From positions 62,001-126,000 of the forward strand of contig NZ_QNVV01000012.1 in assembly GCF_003384725.1 (NCBI RefSeq): DNA of 64,000 bases. The letters run 5' to 3'. Source of the stretch: Chryseobacterium pennipullorum. GTDB taxonomy: Bacteria > Bacteroidota > Bacteroidia > Flavobacteriales > Weeksellaceae. Below are positions 19,396-26,614 of the stretch, piece after piece. The notes under the pieces are model-generated. The model was not told the DNA's origin and searched no databases. It worked only from the letters and a program-made list of their open reading frames with translations. Position 1 is the stretch's first letter; every line of letters starts with the position of its first letter. A program made the translations under genes and the position numbers.

Positions 19396-19571
19396 GACTT
19401 CCGGACCGTTAAAGTGGTTGATGCGCATTACAAATAGAATGATACAGACATCTGTGATGTCGTATATTAATAAAAAGGATTTTGTATACAGAGAGGTATA
19501 CAAATGCCCACAGAAATAGACTTACAGATCATAAAACCTGCAATAGGTAAGTGGCTGCAGCGAAAAAATAA

Positions 19572-19925
19572 TCAGGCTGCAGTATAGAAATCTGCTGGGG
19601 GTGCGCGGGAGCTGAAAAAATCGAGTAAACACCGATAGGTAATGGCCTTCGGTTGAGGCATTTCACTGTCGTTGGCAGTGTTTACAGCAAAATCTACCGT
19701 TAAAGATTCCGGCAGAACCACATTGTTCATATGCAAATGGAGGGCACACTGGCAATGGTCATCCTTGGAGAAGGTAGGTCCTTTTTCTTCCTTAGAATCT
19801 TTTTTAGGGAAGGTTTTGGTGGTTGCGTGCTTCGCATGTTCAAGACATATACTTATTCCACTGACGTTCGATAAGAAGATCAGTAACAAAGAAAAGACAA
19901 AAAAGGTTTTCAATGTTTTTTGCAT
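19572..19925 (-). CDS. Small secreted His/Cys-rich protein
   Basis: A 117-residue protein from the ATG at 19925 (MQKTLKTFFVFSLLLIFLS, a clear signal peptide). A longer frame opens at 20009 but adds only an AT-rich tail. The mature part is lysine-rich, then shows the cluster DDHCQCALHLHMNN, with two Cys and three His that could bind a metal. It lies 176 bp upstream of the siderophore receptor and in the same direction. Small proteins with such clusters often precede TonB receptor operons in Flavobacteriia and may be metal-responsive accessory factors (DUF2946/DUF6660-like in style). I cannot place it in a family with certainty. Confidence 0.6.
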   Translation of the reverse strand: MQKTLKTFFVFSLLLIFLSNVSGISICLEHAKHATTKTFPKKDSKEEKGPTFSKDDHCQCALHLHMNNVVLPESLTVDFAVNTANDSEMPQPKAITYRCLLDFFSSRAPPADFYTAA

Positions 19926-20054
19926 AAGAAGCGTCAAAAATAGGGATAAAATTTTATAAAATGAAACTTTGTTGCAATAATAAATAGAGAACAGACTCAA
20001 TATAATCATCCAAAACAGAAAATCGATGCTTAATGTGTTTGTCTGTACGATATG

Positions 20055-20203
20055 GCTAAAGACTGTGCTAAAGTAGTATTGAATGTTATAACCAATTCAG
20101 GGATAGATTAATCAAGATTTTCAGCAGCAAAAATATGATGGCAGATAATAGTTTTGAATAAGGAAAGGCTCAAAACTGTAGAGTAGAGCTGGTGAAAAAA
20201 TAA
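20055..20203 (+). pseudogene. Decayed 3' fragment of an OmpA-like gene
   Basis: The plus strand reads AKDCAKVVLNVITNSGID-stop-SRFSA, then SKNMMADNSFE-stop-GKAQNCRVELVKK-stop. This mirrors the C-terminus of the intact gene at 20445-21452 (SKDRATAVLNAITTSGIDKARLSA, then SKNPIADNSSEQGKAQNRRVELVKK). It contains two in-frame stops and a 13-nt deletion between two GCAG direct repeats where the EGFG segment should be. It is therefore a relic of a duplicated OmpA-domain gene located upstream of the functional copy. The stretch 20204-20444 has no gene I can support. Confidence 0.88.
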
Positions 20204-20444
20204 TGTAAAATCTACAGAAATAAAATCTTTGCACCAGAAAAAATACCCTCCGTACATGATATTTTTAATCACTAAAATCCTTAAATCTAGGTAGTTTCCC
20301 ATTCGCATTTTATTTGTAAGTTAGTTCCGCCAAAAATAAAACAGGATAAAATATACCGAACGATTTTGATGCAGAAGGATTCGGGTTGTTTCATCCCTCA
20401 CGATGTAAAAGAAATGATACACCATAAACCTAAAATTTATTAAC

Positions 20445-21452
20445 ATGAAGAAGACCCTGATTATTCTATCCGTAGGCGCTTTGCTTGCTGCCTGTAAAAA
20501 AAAGGCTGAACAAAAAACAGATGCTGCCCATGATACTGTCGCTATAGAAAATTCCAGAGCAGCAGAAAAATCTTCGGGTGGAACAGATCATTTTGATATC
20601 AATTCCATACCGGTTTCCACTGCTGAGGTGGGTGATCTTCCCTTTTTCAGTTTTCCCAAAGGGCTGGCATTTCAAAACAAGCCGGTACAAAGAAGTTATG
20701 ATATGCTGTTTTTCCCGCTTAAAGGCGTAATGACGCCTATAGAAGGAAAAGTCTGGAAGACCTATGTTGTCAACGAGAAAAGCAATACAGAAGAATGGTC
20801 GTTGCCGTATTTTTTGAAAAGCTATGATGACGCGATTACAAAAGTGGGTGGAGTGAAAATATTTGACGGTAAAGTTTCCCAGCAGGAGCTTGACAGAATA
20901 AAAGAAGAAGCCAAATACTTTGGCGAAGAAGGCTCTATAGATTATTGGAATGAACCTGTGAAAGTATATGTCATCAGAAGGACCAATGGCGATGATATTT
21001 ATATTCAGCTCTATGGAAATACAGCGACCGGAGCCATACAGATTCTACAGAAAGCCCCGTTTGAACAAACCATTTCAATCCTAAAATCTGATGAAATAAA
21101 AAAAGAATTAGATGCAAAAGGCAAGGCTGTACTGCATATTAATTTCGATACCGACAAAGCGAGCTTACAACCCGATGGCAAAACAGCCGTAGATGAAATC
21201 ACAAAAGTCCTGAAAAACGACAACAATCTAAAACTGGCTATCAACGGATATACCGATAACAGCGGAAATGATGCCCATAATCTCCAACTCTCAAAAGACC
21301 GTGCTACAGCCGTATTGAATGCCATCACCACATCAGGCATCGATAAAGCGAGACTTTCAGCAGAAGGCTTCGGCAGCAAAAATCCGATTGCAGATAACAG
21401 TTCTGAACAAGGGAAGGCGCAAAACCGTAGAGTGGAGCTGGTGAAAAAGTAA
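20445..21452 (+). CDS. OmpA-family lipoprotein
   Basis: 335 residues. The signal MKKTLIILSVGALLAACKKK has lipobox LAAC (lipidation at about Cys17). The middle region (about 40-200) is a soluble domain without recognisable motifs. The C-terminal ~110 residues are an OmpA peptidoglycan-binding domain: VLHINFDTDKASLQPDG, LAINGYTDNSGNDAHNLQLS, KDRATAVLNAI, SAEGFGSKNPI and KAQNRRVEL, including the diaminopimelate-contacting Asp and Arg positions. It likely tethers the outer membrane to the cell wall. A broken relative of its 3' end lies just upstream, so the gene was once tandemly duplicated. Confidence 0.92.
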   Translation: MKKTLIILSVGALLAACKKKAEQKTDAAHDTVAIENSRAAEKSSGGTDHFDINSIPVSTAEVGDLPFFSFPKGLAFQNKPVQRSYDMLFFPLKGVMTPIEGKVWKTYVVNEKSNTEEWSLPYFLKSYDDAITKVGGVKIFDGKVSQQELDRIKEEAKYFGEEGSIDYWNEPVKVYVIRRTNGDDIYIQLYGNTATGAIQILQKAPFEQTISILKSDEIKKELDAKGKAVLHINFDTDKASLQPDGKTAVDEITKVLKNDNNLKLAINGYTDNSGNDAHNLQLSKDRATAVLNAITTSGIDKARLSAEGFGSKNPIADNSSEQGKAQNRRVELVKK

Positions 21453-21502
21453 TATATAAAGACTGCTGTAAAGTTTCCCGAATTTAGGCTAACAAATAAT
21501 AT

Positions 21503-21547
21503 AATTTCTTTTAGATTTGCTCCAAAGTCAGGAGACTTCGGAGAGAG
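21503..21547. repeat. REP-like hairpin repeat, copy 1
   Basis: ATTTCTTTTAGATTTG leads into the imperfect hairpin CTCCAAAGTC-AGGA-GACTTCGGAG (21520-21543). A related copy lies at 21931-21976 in the same orientation. The pair flanks the Old Yellow Enzyme remnant. Confidence 0.75.
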
Positions 21548-21563
21548 GGGGGCTATCAGTAAA

Positions 21564-21783
21564 CATCCCATAATCGCAAATTCAGGGTACGACAGAGAAT
21601 CTGGTGAAGCAGAATTGAATAAAGGGATTGCCCAATTGATTGCTTATGGCGCATTATTCTTAGCCAACCCCGATCTTCCCAAGCGTTTTGAATTAGGAGC
21701 TGAACTCAACGCACCAGATAGAAATACTATGTTTTTGAGGAGGAGTACAAGGCTATACCGATTATCCTTTTCTACAGGATTAA
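21564..21783 (+). pseudogene. Remnant of an Old Yellow Enzyme (NemA-like alkene reductase) gene, 3' end
   Basis: From 21564 the plus strand reads HPIIANSGYDRESGEAELN, then KGIAQLIAYGALFLANPDLP, then KRFELGAELNAPDRNTMF. After a frameshift near 21732 it continues GGVQGYTDYPFLQD-stop (21781). This is the conserved C-terminal end of OYE/NemA flavoproteins (ANGGYD, the FxANPDLPxRF motif, GGxxGYTDYP). About 80% of the gene, including the start and FMN-binding N-terminal barrel, is missing and no start codon is usable. The REP-like repeats on either side suggest the locus was rearranged. Confidence 0.9.
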
Positions 21784-21856
21784 CAGTTTTTTAGCCTTTA
21801 ATGATCTTTATAACCGGATGATTGAGTGAGTATTGTTGCTTAGGGTATACTTTACT

Positions 21857-21886
21857 TAAAATCCCAACGAAAGCTGGGATTTTTTG
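21857..21886 (+). terminator. Intrinsic terminator after the Old Yellow Enzyme remnant
   Basis: AAATCCCA-ACGAAAGC-TGGGATTT followed by a T-run. It is correctly placed to have ended the lost Old Yellow Enzyme gene. The minus strand has only a short T-run (TTTTAAG), so it is weaker in that direction. Confidence 0.75.
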
Positions 21887-21930
21887 ATTTTTGCTTTACA
21901 AAGTTCTGAGGCTTTGGGCTTGTAAATAGA

Positions 21931-21976
21931 ATCATTTCTTTTGAGCTTGAACCAAAGTCATGAGATTTTGGAGAGC
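21931..21976. repeat. REP-like hairpin repeat, copy 2
   Basis: ATTTCTTTTGAGCTTGAA leads into CCAAAGTC-ATGA-GATTTTGG (21952-21971). It matches copy 1 over about 45 bp and in the same orientation. It lies just past the stop codon of the HNH nuclease gene. Confidence 0.75.
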
Positions 21977-22008
21977 AGAGAGTATATGATTTAAATCCAT
22001 ATCTAAAT

Positions 22009-23097
22009 CTAAATAACGAATTTTCCAGATAATTTTGCTTCACAATCTGGATCATTCATAATAAATTCATTGAATGTTTTTCTTAAAATTCCATTATTAT
22101 GTTTTAAATAATCTTTGAAGATCGCAAGTATATCTTCTTTGAAAGTATCAAATGTTTCTCCTCGTTTTTTACATTTCCTGTGGTATTCATCAACAATCAT
22201 TTGTTTCCAATCATAATTATCTCCAGCAATTTTAGTTTTATATCTATACTCAATGTCATAAATTTCCATCCAACGTTCCTTTCTAGTTGAGTTTATGGTA
22301 GGTGTACAATCAATTTGTAAATTCCAATTATTTAAATCATCTAAATTTGTATCAGGAGATATAATGCTTAAAATTATTTCATGATTATCTATGTTTGAAT
22401 ATGGATAAAATACTTCTTCTCTAATGATTGGATTAACTTTGACATTATATGGTATGTCTTTTTGTCCTTTATTTGGGGCTTTATTACAATTTCCACAAGT
22501 TGGAACTAAATTGTGGAAATTTACACTGCAAAACGGATATTTTCCTTTAGAGATGTAATGGTCATAATCGTTTTTAGCTTTGTCATTAATTGGAAGTAAA
22601 CTTTCCATGCCACAAAATGGACAAACGGATGTTTTATTTAGATTTCGAAAGGTATTAAAATGAGTTATCAAATCACCACACTTATCCTTTAACAATTTAT
22701 ATGCAGTTTTAGAAGTTAGCATATTATATAAGACACCTTCAGAATTATATAGTTCTTTGACTTCTTTTCTTATGCTTTCATGAAGATCTTCATATTTGTA
22801 TGGCATTATCACATTATTACATACACCTTCTACATTATTATTATTTGTATATGCATCTTTTACTTTATTTTTATCTTGTGGAGTTGGTAATGCTATATAA
22901 GCATTGAACAATGCTTCCAATTTAACATCTATTTGAGTTTTGTAATTATCTATAATATCTTGAAAATCTGGATGAATTAAATAACCATGGGAATAAACTG
23001 TTTGAGTATCATCAAACATTCTTGTGAAGAAAAAATCTAAATAATTATGTAGATTTTCTATAGGATGTGGCGATATGGATTTGTAGAAGTAAAGCAT
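22009..23097 (-). CDS. HNH endonuclease (PtuB-like), last gene of a type I modification/ATPase operon
   Basis: 362 residues. The core is a zinc-bound HNH motif: VCPFCGMESLLP, then DHYISKGKYPFCSVNFHNLV (DH plus N), then PTCGNCNKAPNKGQ. The CxxC pairs bracket the catalytic His, and the N-x-V-P-x-C-x-x-C-N-xx-K ending is typical of HNH nucleases in ATPase-coupled defence pairs such as PtuB of Septu. The N- and C-terminal flanks have no recognised domain. The gene overlaps the ATPase stop codon by 1 nt (TAATG), so the two are translated together. It is strongly AT-rich, like the rest of this operon. DNA cleavage is expected; the trigger is unknown. Confidence 0.85.
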   Translation of the reverse strand: MLYFYKSISPHPIENLHNYLDFFFTRMFDDTQTVYSHGYLIHPDFQDIIDNYKTQIDVKLEALFNAYIALPTPQDKNKVKDAYTNNNNVEGVCNNVIMPYKYEDLHESIRKEVKELYNSEGVLYNMLTSKTAYKLLKDKCGDLITHFNTFRNLNKTSVCPFCGMESLLPINDKAKNDYDHYISKGKYPFCSVNFHNLVPTCGNCNKAPNKGQKDIPYNVKVNPIIREEVFYPYSNIDNHEIILSIISPDTNLDDLNNWNLQIDCTPTINSTRKERWMEIYDIEYRYKTKIAGDNYDWKQMIVDEYHRKCKKRGETFDTFKEDILAIFKDYLKHNNGILRKTFNEFIMNDPDCEAKLSGKFVI

Positions 23098-24743
23098 TAC
23101 TTTTCTCTTTTTTCAAGTTGTTCTTTTATATTTCTAAGTTTACTGAATAAATCGAATTTTTCTACTGAATCACCAAAGTCTCTGTTTAATCGCTCAACTA
23201 CATTTTTTAAATCATTCATAGTCTGGATATTCTCTACCATATCAATTAATTCTTTTTTAGCCATTTCTGAAATTCCTTCTGATTTTTCGAAAATTTCATC
23301 TAAAATGATTGAAACAGAAGTACCATATACTTGAAATTCTGGGCTTGTAAATTGAATCAAACCGTTAATTTTTTCAAATTTATATACGTCTTCACTAAAT
23401 GAATCTGAAATAATAAATGGGGAGTGAGTTGTGAGTATCAATTCTTGATTTCTAACGGTAGTTATGTTGCCATCATTATCATAAGATTTAGCGGCTGCAA
23501 GATTTAATGTTTTTATAAATTTAGCTCTCCACTGTGGATTGAAATGAGTGTCTGGTTCATCCATTAAAAATAAACACCCTTCATCTTGCATCATCACGAC
23601 GGTTCCAACTACCTCGTTGAACTGGTGTTCTCCATCTGATAATGATTTATAATAAATATCCTTCTCAAATTTTCCTTCTTCAAGAATTTTACTTATTACA
23701 ATTTTTTCAATTCTAAAAACTAACCTTGATGGATCAGGTTTAGACATTTCATCTGAAATGTTTAATATTTTATTTGCATTTAGAATTTGTCTTCTTGTAA
23801 TTGAGTTAACTAAATATAAATTGAAAATTTCTAATTCATAAAATACTTTAAATAAAGAAAAAGCATTTATGAAATGAAATTTAAAAGTGTCTTTTATAGC
23901 CTCATCAATAGAAAAATCTAATATCAAAAGATTATATTTTCCAACTTTTTTTTCTTTCCATATCGAGGCACAACATTTTAATTTTTCTAAATTTTCAGCA
24001 ATATTTTCACTTACTGGTAAAACTTTTTTAAATAAATCATCTGTGTTTAGTGTAATTCGAAATGAAACTAAGTTTTCAATTTGAAGTACTTTTTTTAGAA
24101 TGCTAGCTTTAGTTTCCTCTCCCAACAACATGTTTGCAATAAAGATTGAAAAGTTTGCATTATAATCTAAAAAGAATAATCTATGGTTTTCCGCTAACTC
24201 TTCTCCTTTTTCTATTTTACCTTTGTTTTCAAAGGCTTTAAAATAATGGTATTTTAATTTGTAATAGGGATTGCTTATCAGTTCATTTTGACCTGAAGTA
24301 TAGGCTATAATTTTCTTTGGTAATAGTAAATGTGTATTTTCATCAACACGCTCAAATGTTAAACCTCCATCAATACTTACAGAAAATTCAGGCTTGTCGC
24401 CCAAAGGTTTATTGATTTTGATTTGTTTGTCATAACTAACATAACCTTCAACTTCATCTACTATAACTGATGGACTTTTGTATGGTAAAAAATATTCAAT
24501 TTCAAAACCGAAATTTTTACTGTTTTTTTCTTCTTCGCTAACTGTATCTAAATGATATATTTCTAAGAAGTAGAAAATCTCTGAAAACAACTCTAAAAAA
24601 TTTGATTTTCCACTTCCATTTAATCCTGCAAAAACTTTTGTGGATAGTCTATCCTCTCTAAATGAAACATTGAATTCATAGAGTTTGTTCGCCGCAAGAC
24701 TTCTGAAATTATCACCTAAAATTTTTACACTTTTTATCTTCAT
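23097..24743 (-). CDS. Restriction-system-associated AAA/ABC-type ATPase (PtuA-like)
   Basis: 548 residues. An N-terminal P-loop FAGLNGSGKSNFLELF (about residues 38-53) is followed by a long helical insert. The C-terminal ATPase half has the ABC-like signature YKSLSDGEHQF, Walker B LFLMDEPDTHFNPQWRAKF and the H-switch ELILTTHSPFIISD. This is the architecture of RecF/SMC-like AAA proteins used as sensors in anti-phage systems (Septu PtuA, PARIS AriA) and in the family named for type I restriction loci. No TOPRIM or nuclease domain is fused. It overlaps HsdS by 4 nt and the HNH gene by 1 nt, so it likely forms a complex with both. Confidence 0.88.
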   Translation of the reverse strand: MKIKSVKILGDNFRSLAANKLYEFNVSFREDRLSTKVFAGLNGSGKSNFLELFSEIFYFLEIYHLDTVSEEEKNSKNFGFEIEYFLPYKSPSVIVDEVEGYVSYDKQIKINKPLGDKPEFSVSIDGGLTFERVDENTHLLLPKKIIAYTSGQNELISNPYYKLKYHYFKAFENKGKIEKGEELAENHRLFFLDYNANFSIFIANMLLGEETKASILKKVLQIENLVSFRITLNTDDLFKKVLPVSENIAENLEKLKCCASIWKEKKVGKYNLLILDFSIDEAIKDTFKFHFINAFSLFKVFYELEIFNLYLVNSITRRQILNANKILNISDEMSKPDPSRLVFRIEKIVISKILEEGKFEKDIYYKSLSDGEHQFNEVVGTVVMMQDEGCLFLMDEPDTHFNPQWRAKFIKTLNLAAAKSYDNDGNITTVRNQELILTTHSPFIISDSFSEDVYKFEKINGLIQFTSPEFQVYGTSVSIILDEIFEKSEGISEMAKKELIDMVENIQTMNDLKNVVERLNRDFGDSVEKFDLFSKLRNIKEQLEKREK

Positions 24744-26614
24744 TCGATTACTTTAAAATAAACACCTGAGCGTAATTGATCGCCTTTGTCTTTTATAACT
24801 TCATAATCTTCGTCACGAAGATTCAACTGAATATTTTCATTTACTGCGTCATAAAAAAACTGCTCTAATTTTATGAATTGATTTTTACCTTTTAAAGCAG
24901 AGAAAACAAATGATTTTATATCATCTGCTTCGTTTAATTTTGGATTTGTTTTTAATTCTTCGGATGAATGATAATTAGAAAAAACAACTCGTTCACTTTC
25001 TAAAAAATTTATTAATATTTCACTGTTAAAATAATATTCTGAATATTCTTCTTTTATCCAATTGGCGACCATTTCAAAATTAACTTCTTCCCATGTAAGT
25101 TTTGTTTTAAATTGTTCTTTGGCTTCCTGATTGAGTTGACTTGTTATTGACTTAATTCCGTCAAAAGATTTCATTGCCTGTGACAAAGATTCTGGAATTT
25201 GATACGATTTTAAATTTTGAAATGGACTAGCTATTTTATTGATAGATTCAATTTGCTCAAATAAAGCTTTTGGTATCATATTATTTGCTAAAGCAATGCT
25301 TTTTTGAATATCAGCGGTTTGTTTGATAAACTGTTGCATTGATTTGGATAACTTGGTTTCTAAACTAATGTCTAAAATACTTTCTGCTTTAATTTTCTTT
25401 TCAACCTCTCTCATCTGAGCACTTACATCTAGTTTACTTAAGTCTAACTCACCTTTGAACGCTTTTTGACTAAGTGAACCAAATAGATTTTCTAACTCTT
25501 TTAAACTCTCTTTATGATGCTCTTTTACTTTTTCTGCTTTTTCTACTATTGTTGCAAATTTGTTTTGGATTTTGATTGGAGGAACAATTATTGGAATCGA
25601 ATTACAAATACTTTTGTTCATATATGCAACTGTTGTTTTAGAAGCATTTGCATGCATGAATCGCTCTTCAAAACCTAGAGCAAACATTAAAAAAATATTA
25701 TTTAATTCTCGGTGACATTGAAATGAATGTAACTGTTGGTTTATTATACATTCAACTTTATTAATAGATATAATATTTAGTTGACCTACACAGGTCATTA
25801 TTACACTATTTGAGGGTATAATTTTACCTCTAACATTAGTTATTTCTTCAAGAGTTAAACCAATATTTTCTTTTGATTTGTTAAAAAAGGATTTGTTGTT
25901 TAAATCTTCTGTTTTAATCCACGGAATATTTCCACTAAATGATTTTGGTTTATCTCTTCCAGGAACAATGCAATCAGTATATTTGCCAACACTAGTCTTT
26001 ACCCATTTTTTTTCGTTTTTAACAGGATCACCAAACATATCTAGAAAAGTACTTCTCAAAAAATTTTCTAATAAAATAATACTTTCTTTACGTTGTTGTA
26101 TTAAGGTTTCAACTTTTGTTAATACTTCTACAATACGAATTTGGTCTTTTCTTGAAGGAACAAATATTTTTTCATTTATATAATTATCTAATTTTAGATT
26201 TATAATTCCAGTTGTTTTATTCTGGTATTTTAGAGTTTTACCTCTGATATAACCAATAAATAATTGATAAAAAAAATATCTTGGGTATATTTTAAATTTA
26301 TCGGGTCTTAATACTGCGGTAAAATTATTACATAAGTATATTTCATCTGTTACCAAATCAAAATATACAACTCTTCCAACTGGTTGAGTGGGAGAACCTC
26401 CTGATTTTTCAATAATAACATCACCTTGCTTTAATTGCTTTTGGTCAATTTTCCGTTGGTCAATTTTCCGTTGAACAATATTTGAAAAATTAATATTTCC
26501 AAGATTGGTAAAATTTGCAGTTCTAATAACATTTATACCATTGCCATCAATTACCTCTTCTCCCCATTCACCAGGAATTTTATCCGTAATTAAATCTTTG
26601 ATTTTAATTTCCAT
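24740..26614 (-). CDS. hsdS: Type I restriction-modification specificity subunit HsdS with an extra C-terminal region
   Basis: 624 residues, against about 400-450 for ordinary HsdS. Two target-recognition domains are visible: the first opens MEIKIKDLITDKIPGEWGEE and ends in the helix KDQIRIVEVLTKVETLIQQR; the second contains VPGRDKPKSFSGNIPWIKTE and closes with the helix NKFATIVEKAEKVKEHHKE. Then FKGELDLSKLD, the usual HsdS end, is followed by about 220 further residues rich in Lys/Glu/Gln with coiled-coil character. I recognise no family for that extension. It couples by 1-nt overlap to HsdM and by 4-nt overlap to the ATPase. An in-frame 15-bp tandem repeat lies in the first TRD. Confidence 0.92.
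   Translation of the reverse strand: MEIKIKDLITDKIPGEWGEEVIDGNGINVIRTANFTNLGNINFSNIVQRKIDQRKIDQKQLKQGDVIIEKSGGSPTQPVGRVVYFDLVTDEIYLCNNFTAVLRPDKFKIYPRYFFYQLFIGYIRGKTLKYQNKTTGIINLKLDNYINEKIFVPSRKDQIRIVEVLTKVETLIQQRKESIILLENFLRSTFLDMFGDPVKNEKKWVKTSVGKYTDCIVPGRDKPKSFSGNIPWIKTEDLNNKSFFNKSKENIGLTLEEITNVRGKIIPSNSVIMTCVGQLNIISINKVECIINQQLHSFQCHRELNNIFLMFALGFEERFMHANASKTTVAYMNKSICNSIPIIVPPIKIQNKFATIVEKAEKVKEHHKESLKELENLFGSLSQKAFKGELDLSKLDVSAQMREVEKKIKAESILDISLETKLSKSMQQFIKQTADIQKSIALANNMIPKALFEQIESINKIASPFQNLKSYQIPESLSQAMKSFDGIKSITSQLNQEAKEQFKTKLTWEEVNFEMVANWIKEEYSEYYFNSEILINFLESERVVFSNYHSSEELKTNPKLNEADDIKSFVFSALKGKNQFIKLEQFFYDAVNENIQLNLRDEDYEVIKDKGDQLRSGVYFKVIE
26441..26470. repeat. 15-bp tandem duplication inside hsdS
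   Basis: TTGGTCAATTTTCCG occurs twice in a row, encoding repeated QRKID in the first target-recognition domain. Loss or gain of a unit would change the protein by five residues without a frameshift. Confidence 0.85.

Noticed and set aside
20108..20308. A 66-residue minus-strand frame
   Set aside because: It is antisense to the OmpA pseudogene and is AT-rich chance sequence.
21011..21571. A 186-residue minus-strand frame
   Set aside because: It is antisense to the intact OmpA-family gene and the REP-like repeat.
21852..22055. A 67-residue minus-strand frame
   Set aside because: It is made of terminator and REP-like repeat sequence and overlaps the HNH gene end.
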